From CAYOBW01 sp964402115 (GTDB lineage: Bacteria > Verrucomicrobiota > Kiritimatiellia > UBA8416 > CAYOBW01), in NCBI GenBank assembly GCA_964402115.1, contig CAYOBW010000123.1:1-20249 (forward strand): DNA of 20,249 bases. Direction: 5' to 3'. A program made the translations under genes and the position numbers. The notes beneath the pieces were generated by a model. It worked only from the letters and a program-made list of their open reading frames with translations, did not search any database and was not told the DNA's origin. Positions 14,632-20,249 of this stretch are shown here, piece by piece (positions within the stretch are counted from its first letter, which is position 1; each line of letters starts with the position of its first letter).

Positions 14632-15890
14632 GGCATTGGCAACGGTTCGCCCGCGGCAGCCGCCTTCCACCACGCACCCTGGACGGCTTTGTACGCGGTA
14701 TGCGGGGCAATATGCTCGTCCTCAGGCATGAGCACCAGCCGCTTCGGCGCCGTGAGATTGTTGAACATCGTGAACTGGGTCAGCGGGGAGGTAACGCTGT
14801 CAATCAACCCCGTGCCGACCAGCACCGGGCACTTGATGCGCTTGGCGAAGTTATTCGCGTCGTAGTAGCCGGCGGTTGCAATCCTGGCTTCGCGTTCGGC
14901 GCCGGTCGCCCTGCTGCCGACCCAGCCCGGCCATCCGCTGGGCCGCCCCTCCAGGAAGCCGGTCAGGTCGCAACCGCCGGGGACGAAGACGGTCAGCGCC
15001 GTCACCTTCGGGTTGAGGGCGGCCGTGGCCAACCCCTGGAATCCGCCCTGGCTGCCGCCTTGGACAAGGAGGGTGGCTTTGTTCCAATCGCTGCGCCCGG
15101 CCAGGTAATCCACCGCCCGCGAGCAGGCGAGGAACATGCGCAGGAAGTAGCTCTTGTCCCGATTTTCCGCGCCGCGGAAGACGTTGTACTGTCCCGTCTT
15201 TTCCGCCTCCTTGTAGAAGGCCTCGTCGCGATCGCAGGGGAGGTCATGCGCCATGATGTTCAGGGCCAGCCAGCCTTTTCTGGCAATCCCCACCACGTCG
15301 CTCTTCTTCAGCGGATAAAGCCCCCAGTACTGCGCCTGCAGCTGTGCCGGCAGCGGGTTGGCGCCCCTGGGACGAGCCAGGTAACCATGGACCCTGGCGC
15401 CCCCGACGCTGTCCAGAGTGATCTTCCAGAGCTGGACGCCGGGGGAACCCGCGTCCACCTCCTCAAGCACCGGATGCAGCGGGACAAGGTCAAGCTCCGC
15501 CAGTTTCTGCTTCCAGAACGCGTCGAAATCGGCCGGCTCGGGCACGGTGGACCTGATCGCCGGCCAGGCCACGGCCGCTCCGCTGCGAACGGTTTTCTTC
15601 TCGCCGACCGTCACCGTCAGCAGCAGCGTGCCCGGGCGGTCGAGCGCCGCGGACACCACCGCCTTGCCGACGGCGAAGCTCAACGTGCCCGTGGCGATCG
15701 TGGTTTGCCCGTCCGCTTGAACGGCATAGGGGAGGGCGGGGTGGGCCGTGCCGCCCGCGATGGTCCAGGTCACCGGCTCACCCAGCGCGTAGCAGCCGTC
15801 GGCATGGTCCGGAACCACGGTGAGTTCGGCTGCCGCCGCGCACGCGCAGGCCGCGATCAGGGCAGGGAGATGAAGCATGCGGATGGTCAT
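14628..15890 (-). CDS. Secreted acetyl xylan esterase (AXE1/CE7-type)
   Basis: This 420-residue exported esterase has a signal peptide (1-21) and an N-terminal beta-sandwich (about 22-105). The AXE1-type alpha/beta-hydrolase domain follows: FDAFWKQKLAEL near 122-133, VHGYLARPRG, and QGGSQGG with nucleophile Ser280. Asp364 (GLIDSVT) and His393 (DEHIAP) complete the triad at the usual distances. The family removes acetyl groups from xylan, cephalosporin C or short oligosaccharides. I chose the ATG at 15890 because GAGG lies six bases upstream; an in-frame ATG at 15902 lacks a Shine-Dalgarno. Its stop overlaps the next ATG (ATGA), and the stub of a deacetylase gene precedes it by 28 bases. Confidence 0.92.
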   Translation of the reverse strand: MTIRMLHLPALIAACACAAAAELTVVPDHADGCYALGEPVTWTIAGGTAHPALPYAVQADGQTTIATGTLSFAVGKAVVSAALDRPGTLLLTVTVGEKKTVRSGAAVAWPAIRSTVPEPADFDAFWKQKLAELDLVPLHPVLEEVDAGSPGVQLWKITLDSVGGARVHGYLARPRGANPLPAQLQAQYWGLYPLKKSDVVGIARKGWLALNIMAHDLPCDRDEAFYKEAEKTGQYNVFRGAENRDKSYFLRMFLACSRAVDYLAGRSDWNKATLLVQGGSQGGFQGLATAALNPKVTALTVFVPGGCDLTGFLEGRPSGWPGWVGSRATGAEREARIATAGYYDANNFAKRIKCPVLVGTGLIDSVTSPLTQFTMFNNLTAPKRLVLMPEDEHIAPHTAYKAVQGAWWKAAAAGEPLPMP

Positions 15891-15918
15891 GGGGAGCCTC
15901 ATGGCGGCGCACGCCGGT

Positions 15919-16026
15919 TCATTTCACCATAAGGACGAAGGCGCAGGCCTTGTCGTCCTTCCAGCGCGCGATCCGGGTCGCGCCCGGAGCATCGGCGGCC
16001 CGGGCGAGCGTGACGGTGTTTCTCAT
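15919..16026 (-). pseudogene. 35-codon stub of a polysaccharide deacetylase
   Basis: The ATG at 16026 overlaps the heparinase-like gene's stop as ATGA. The frame encodes an N-terminus ending ATRIARWKDDKACAFVLM, then VK and TGA. Polysaccharide deacetylases (NodB homology, CE4) commonly carry WKDDK-x-AF-x-L-x-FDD at this point, the next residues being the metal-binding Asp pair. The stub stops just where FDD should follow, so catalytic parts are absent. It is too short for a working enzyme. A deletion that joined the start of a coupled operon gene to the AXE1 upstream region is the simplest reading. Family assignment rests on about 15 residues. Confidence 0.5.
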
Positions 16027-18326
16027 GGTGCGACTCTCTCCTGGGAGAACTCGATCGGGTGACCGGGGTCTCCGATGTTGATGCGCGCGCGGCCCGGTTC
16101 GGGCCACTCGACCGCAATGCGCGTCGCGATGGCCGCAGGGTCCGTGCCGCGCTCGTGCGGCACGAGCACGCTGACGAACGTAACGGGTTGCCCGACCTGT
16201 AGCGGTTGGCGGGCAAAGACGGTCTGCTGGTTGTCCTTGCTCCAGAGGTTGGCGGCCTGTGTACCGAAGGTGCGCGCCGCGACCGGTGCGAACCAGGTGA
16301 GCAGTTCCATGCTGCCGCCCGCGCTGTTGAACCAGTTCCCTTGCGCGTGCGGCGCATTCGTGGCCGCCATGTGCCAGAGCGGACCGGCGACCAGGCCGCG
16401 TGCCGCCGCGCCGGGCACGAGCGTATCGCGGACGACGAGCACGCCGGCCGCTGTCAGCGCCAGTTCCCGGCACAGCGTGGTATCCGGCGTGAACCAGCCG
16501 GTGTAGCGCAGCGTGCCGCGCTGGATCCCGTCGCGTTGCTCGACCGTGGCAGCGACCAGCGTGGGTGCGAGTTGCCGGGCTTCCGCATGGTAGTCAAGCA
16601 TGTGTCTGCCGCTTTGAACGCGCAGAATGACAGGGCGCACCGGCTGGTCGTTGTTCGACAGCTTCCACCGGAATCGCAGCGTCGGGTACTCGCGGCAGTC
16701 GAAGTCCGTCGCGAATCCTGTCTTGCCGAACATCTGCACGCCGGCCGCAACGTGCCACGCCAGTCCCTCGGCGCCCGGCGTGGGATCGCCCTGCCAGCCG
16801 GTGACTGCGCGCAGGTCATCGAGCCGGATGGCCGGCTTGTCGCTGCCCGTGAGCTGCAGATCGGCCGCGGCGAAGACAACCCCCGTCGGCCCCGCGGCGA
16901 TGCGGAACGTCAGCGCGTCGAGGCGGCGGCGAAAGGGTGCAGACTCGTCATGACGTGGTACGCGCGAGGACGGCAGGCTTGCTTCATGCCACACCCCCGG
17001 CGCAAACCCGCCCGGTGTGTGCGGAAACGGCTCTCCGTCGGGGGCCAGCAGCACGAGATTGGCGTGCGCAGGTTCGCGGTTGTTGTAGCCGAGCGCCGTG
17101 AGCAGCGGCGTATCGCGAAACTCGAAGTAGGTGACCGCCCCCTGCTGGTTCTCGTGCGCATGTGCCCCACGGCCATACAAATCCGACAGGAGGAAGGGCG
17201 CGCCGGGCTCCCGTGACGGAGCCAGGATAAGCTTGTCGGGTGCTCCGGTTGTTTCGGCATCGCGCCGCGTCAGCACGCCCGAAGCCCGTGCAGGCTGTGT
17301 TGTGGTGCGGTCGGCAGCGGCCCAGTCCACGGCGAAACTGAAGTATAGGAGCGCCTCGATGCCTGTGTAGCCGTCGCTCGGCGGCATGTGCCGCGCCCCC
17401 GCCTGCGCCAGGTGCACCGCCGCCCACCGCAGCGTGGGATCGCGATACACGTGCGCCGCCCGCTCGAAAGCCGCGACGTAGTGCGCCCACGGTGAGTGCA
17501 TGGGCCAGTCAGGATCGCCGGCGCGCGGCGCCGTGCCGGAATCGCCATACGGCGCCAGGAACCCCGCCGGGCTGACCTGATCCCGATAACGCCGGTACAT
17601 GGCCGCAAGGCCCGGCCTTGTCGCGAGGTCGGGACGCTTGAGCAGATCCGTCAGCAACCAGGCGCAAGCGAGATCGAGGGAGTTGTAGTTTGGCGCGTTC
17701 TCCGGGATGTCCTCGGTCTGCTCCAGCAGGGCTGCAATCGTCAGCGCGTACGCATGCCACGTCTGTGCCTGTTTCAACGCGGGCCAGGTCTGCGCGGCCA
17801 ATTCCAGGCCGCAGGCGCGGTTCAGCGTCTGGTTGTTCAGGTCGAGGGCATCGCGCGCCTTGAAGCGCCGCGCGGCGAAGGTCTCCATAGCCGTGCTCAA
17901 CGCGTCGTCCGCGAGCTTGCCGTCCACCGCTGCCCGCCAGGCGAGCGTCAGCGGGTAGACAGTGAAGAAGTCCGCCTCGCGGATCTCCGGCTCCTGCGCC
18001 GCAATCAAGCGCAACCTGGCGACGGCCGACCGCGCATAGCGTTCATCCTGCGTCCACTGCCAGGCGCGCAGTTCGCACGCGGCGACTTGCGCGGCGACGT
18101 GGATGTTCGAGGCGTTCTGTTGCAGGGAACGCGCGTCGGAACGGAAGAACCGCGCACGCATGGCGTCCAGCTCGCCAATGAAATACGCGCGATACGCCGC
18201 CGCAGTGGGATTGTCGAGGGGGCCGGGTGCTGCGATAACGGGCGTCTGCGCCTCCGCCACTGCGGCGGGCGGCGCCGACAGCCGCGTCAGCAGCAGGGCG
18301 ACAAGCCATGTGACGGTGCGTGGCAT
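16023..18326 (-). CDS. Secreted heparinase II/III-like (alpha/alpha)-toroid lyase-type protein
   Basis: This 767-residue exported protein has a signal peptide (about 1-25) and a helical (alpha/alpha)-toroid domain (about 40-340, with NNQTLNRACG at 164-173 and FLAPYGDSG at 256-264). A beta-sheet domain begins near 375 with GRGAHAHENQQG, which stands where heparinase II/III-type lyases have their His-rich catalytic strand. The tail (about 550-767) is antiparallel beta. The family includes heparin, heparan, alginate and other uronate lyases; the substrate here is unknown. The motif is HAHENQ rather than the common HGHAD, so activity should not be assumed. The ATG at 18326 gives the best signal peptide but has no Shine-Dalgarno; an in-frame ATG at 18374 would overlap the upstream gene by 20 bases. 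It ends in an ATGA overlap with the deacetylase stub. Confidence 0.82.
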   Translation of the reverse strand: MPRTVTWLVALLLTRLSAPPAAVAEAQTPVIAAPGPLDNPTAAAYRAYFIGELDAMRARFFRSDARSLQQNASNIHVAAQVAACELRAWQWTQDERYARSAVARLRLIAAQEPEIREADFFTVYPLTLAWRAAVDGKLADDALSTAMETFAARRFKARDALDLNNQTLNRACGLELAAQTWPALKQAQTWHAYALTIAALLEQTEDIPENAPNYNSLDLACAWLLTDLLKRPDLATRPGLAAMYRRYRDQVSPAGFLAPYGDSGTAPRAGDPDWPMHSPWAHYVAAFERAAHVYRDPTLRWAAVHLAQAGARHMPPSDGYTGIEALLYFSFAVDWAAADRTTTQPARASGVLTRRDAETTGAPDKLILAPSREPGAPFLLSDLYGRGAHAHENQQGAVTYFEFRDTPLLTALGYNNREPAHANLVLLAPDGEPFPHTPGGFAPGVWHEASLPSSRVPRHDESAPFRRRLDALTFRIAAGPTGVVFAAADLQLTGSDKPAIRLDDLRAVTGWQGDPTPGAEGLAWHVAAGVQMFGKTGFATDFDCREYPTLRFRWKLSNNDQPVRPVILRVQSGRHMLDYHAEARQLAPTLVAATVEQRDGIQRGTLRYTGWFTPDTTLCRELALTAAGVLVVRDTLVPGAAARGLVAGPLWHMAATNAPHAQGNWFNSAGGSMELLTWFAPVAARTFGTQAANLWSKDNQQTVFARQPLQVGQPVTFVSVLVPHERGTDPAAIATRIAVEWPEPGRARINIGDPGHPIEFSQERVAP

Positions 18327-18354
18327 AACGAAGATCGGCAGCCGGTTCGTTCCC

Positions 18355-20249
18355 CTAAGGCGATTGCGTTGCACCTTCGCACGGCAGCTCGCCGTTCACC
18401 GTGCGACAGTGCCGGACGAGCACGCCGCCAGGCCCGCGCTCGACGCGGATGTTGCTGTCCGGATGCGCCGCCGTGCAGCCCTCGACGATGACCTCGCGCA
18501 GCGCCGCGCCCTGGATCCTGATGGCGCCGCTGTTGTCGGCCGTCAGCCGTTCGCGGCGGTGGATCACGTTCTGGGTGACCTGGCCCGCGAAGGCTTCGGC
18601 CGGCCGCACGCTGCCGGCGATGACGATCGAGCTCAGGCCTTCGCTCAGCTCGTTGTCGAAGCACTGGACGTTGAAGTTGGGACAGAGGTACTCCGGCGCG
18701 GCCATGCCGTAGTTGAGCAGCTCCGCGCAGCGCACGAGGCGGTTGTCCGCGTAGATGACGTCCAGGGCCGTGCCGAAGCCGGCGTTGACCCAGTTGGCGT
18801 CTTCGAAACGGTTGGCGATCATCAGCGCGCGGCCGCACAGGGGCACGATGGTGACCACGCTGCGCTCGTCGGGCGCCACGGCAAAGGGCGCCGCGAGCGT
18901 CCACTCGCGTCCGGCGAACGCGGCCACGCTGCGCCACTGGCCGCTGCCCTTCCCGTCGACCACGCAGACCACCGCCTTGCGCCAGAGGCCGTGGCGCTCG
19001 TCGGCCCACTTCTCGAAGTGCGGGTCGGCGGCGAGGGTCAGCTTGACCCCCTGGATCGCCGCCAGCGTGCCGTGGTAGGCCGTCCCGCCCCGGTCGAAGG
19101 TGTACGAGAAGTCGGCCTGGTGCGCGTTCTGGGCCTCGTGGCGGTTGCGGGCGTAGTAGATGTCCTGGCCCACCCCGGCGATATTCTGGTAGGCGGTGGG
19201 GTAGGTGCTGACGAACTGGTTGTCCTCGACGATGATCCCGCGGGCGCCGCCGAGGGGGCACGGCGTCTTGCCCGCGAGGATGCGGTTGCGGGCGATGACG
19301 CCGTACGCGCCCGGCGCCAGGCCCTCGCCCCTGGCGATGATATCGCAGTCGGTGACCTCGAAGTTGCGCCCCAGCCGCGCCACCAGCCCTTCGGGGCGCG
19401 CATTGCCGTCCTGCGCCCAGAGGTGGTCGACCCGCACGCGCACCCGGCGCAGCCGCACTTCGCCATAGCCGTTGATGCCCGTGCCGTGGTCCAGGGGCAG
19501 GTAGAGGCTCAGCTCCTCGATGCCGAAGGCCGGGCCCCCGATCGGGTTGACCTTCGCCTTGGGCCCGGCTTCCCGGGCCAGGCCCTGGTCGCCGCCGCCG
19601 TCGAGGTTGAACTTGCCGCTGCCCCACCACAGCGTGACCAGGCCCATACCTTCGCCCTTCAGCAGGGTACGCGGCGGGAGCTCGAGCGGTCCCTTCAGGT
19701 GGTAGCGCCCCGCCGGGAAGTAGACGATGCCGCCCCCGTTGGCCTTGGCTTTGGCCAGCGCGGCCGACACGCCGTCGGTGCGGTCGACCGGCTGGCCGTA
19801 CTTGACCAGGGAGCGGCGCATCTCGCGCAGCGCGTCCGGCCCGCAGGACTCGAGCACGCTGTAGACGTTGGTCGGCCACGGCGTCGGCGCCGCGACGGCC
19901 ACCGTGCCCGCCTCGCCCCAGGCGCCGGCGCCGCCCTGGCCGTTGTGCAGGCGCACGGTGTACGTGCCGGGCGCCGTTCCCGCCGGCAGCGGACAGCGCA
20001 GTGACCAGCCGTCGGCGGCGTCCGCGCGCAGCGCGACGGACGTCCCGCCGGCGGCAACCAGCCGGACGCGCACGCTCGTCGCCTCGCGCCCCAGGCACTT
20101 GCCGAAGATGCGCAGCCAGCCGCCGGGGGTCGCGCCGGGCCCGGCATCGCCCTGCAGCCACCACGCGTCGGGCCGGTTGAGGAGCGCGGGCTCCGACCGC
20201 GCGCCGTCCGCCACGACGCGGCAGGCGAACACGCCGGGCTGCGCGTCGG
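18355..20249 (-). CDS. Ig-like plus beta-helix pectate-lyase-type protein, N-terminus beyond the window
   Basis: The frame is open to the right edge (the edge codons read DAQPG, then VFACRV), so the start and any signal peptide are outside; about 631 residues are visible. The first ~120 visible residues form an Ig/IPT-like beta-domain (PGGWLRIFGKCLGR, then LPAGTAPGTYTVRLHN). A Pectate_lyase_3-type beta-helix follows: NVYSVLESCG, DGVSAALAKAKANGGGIVYF, PAGRYHLKG, then repeats such as VTDCDIIARGEG, VIARNRILAG and IIVEDNQFVS. The C-terminal coils contain NNSGAIRIQG-type turns. It presumably binds or cleaves a polysaccharide; no catalytic residues can be named. A GTG at 20232 could serve as a start but reads mid-domain. 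It leads into the heparinase-like gene with a gap of under 30 bases. Confidence 0.85.
   Translation of the reverse strand, partial: DAQPGVFACRVVADGARSEPALLNRPDAWWLQGDAGPGATPGGWLRIFGKCLGREATSVRVRLVAAGGTSVALRADAADGWSLRCPLPAGTAPGTYTVRLHNGQGGAGAWGEAGTVAVAAPTPWPTNVYSVLESCGPDALREMRRSLVKYGQPVDRTDGVSAALAKAKANGGGIVYFPAGRYHLKGPLELPPRTLLKGEGMGLVTLWWGSGKFNLDGGGDQGLAREAGPKAKVNPIGGPAFGIEELSLYLPLDHGTGINGYGEVRLRRVRVRVDHLWAQDGNARPEGLVARLGRNFEVTDCDIIARGEGLAPGAYGVIARNRILAGKTPCPLGGARGIIVEDNQFVSTYPTAYQNIAGVGQDIYYARNRHEAQNAHQADFSYTFDRGGTAYHGTLAAIQGVKLTLAADPHFEKWADERHGLWRKAVVCVVDGKGSGQWRSVAAFAGREWTLAAPFAVAPDERSVVTIVPLCGRALMIANRFEDANWVNAGFGTALDVIYADNRLVRCAELLNYGMAAPEYLCPNFNVQCFDNELSEGLSSIVIAGSVRPAEAFAGQVTQNVIHRRERLTADNSGAIRIQGAALREVIVEGCTAAHPDSNIRVERGPGGVLVRHCRTVNGELPCEGATQSP

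Noticed and set aside
13057..14673. A single 538-residue fusion protein
   Set aside because: A strong Shine-Dalgarno and a full signal peptide at 13914 show the esterase starts there. The upstream part is annotated as a remnant, although read-through is kept as a finding.
12538..14865. 775-codon plus-strand frame spanning several esterase genes
   Set aside because: It covers parts of four separate minus-strand genes, shows no domain, and has no ribosome site. It is an antisense artefact.
18103..20004. 633-codon plus-strand frame opposite the last beta-helix gene
   Set aside because: The minus frame carries Ig-like and pectate-lyase motifs. The plus product is Ala/Val/Arg-rich with no recognisable fold.

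Overview
The window is GC-rich DNA (roughly two-thirds G+C by eye) in which nearly every gene encodes an exported enzyme for polysaccharide breakdown. The mix is a formylglycine-type sulfatase, a discoidin-DUF4091/GH123-like protein, right-handed beta-helix pectate-lyase families including a clear PL9, a heparinase-like (alpha/alpha) protein, three esterases and a TAT-exported sugar isomerase fold. There is no SusC/SusD pair. Together with the GTG starts and twin-arginine TIM-barrel protein, this suggests a member of the Planctomycetes-Verrucomicrobia-Lentisphaerae-Kiritimatiellae group. No rRNA or other marker is present to fix the taxon.

Layout. All intact genes but one lie on the minus strand, so they read from position 20249 towards 1. 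In transcription order: an Ig-like/beta-helix protein (5' end outside the window), a heparinase-like lyase, a stub of a polysaccharide deacetylase, an acetyl xylan esterase-type (AXE1) gene, an internally deleted gene remnant that reads in frame into a small alpha/beta-hydrolase esterase, a type-B carboxylesterase, an RlmN/Cfr-family radical SAM methyltransferase, a TAT-exported isomerase/epimerase fold, a PL9 pectate lyase and a double-domain pectate-lyase-superfamily protein. After an interruption come a DUF4091 protein and a sulfatase that runs off the left edge. Many junctions are ATGA overlaps or gaps under 25 bases, so most of this is likely a few operons. A sigma70-like promoter is visible before the isomerase gene.

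The interruption (about 3.57-5.77 kb) holds the only plus-strand gene, a secreted six-hairpin glycosidase-like protein of visibly lower GC. It is bracketed by two direct copies of a ~70-bp hairpin-bearing repeat and accompanied by a possible transposase relic. It looks like an imported cassette.

Function. The esterases would remove acyl groups, the PL9 and other lyase-like proteins would cut uronate-containing backbones, the sulfatase and GH-like proteins would trim side groups, and the isomerase-like protein could act on released sugars. An acylated, possibly sulfated, uronic-acid polymer (pectin-like or algal) is the best inferred substrate.

The most unusual theme is decay. At least three recognisable gene stubs (a 20-codon pectate-lyase tail, a 35-codon deacetylase head and a signal-peptide-plus-tail remnant) sit exactly at gene junctions, which points to repeated deletion and reshuffling within the locus. 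I found no CRISPR array, tRNA, rRNA or clear defence system.
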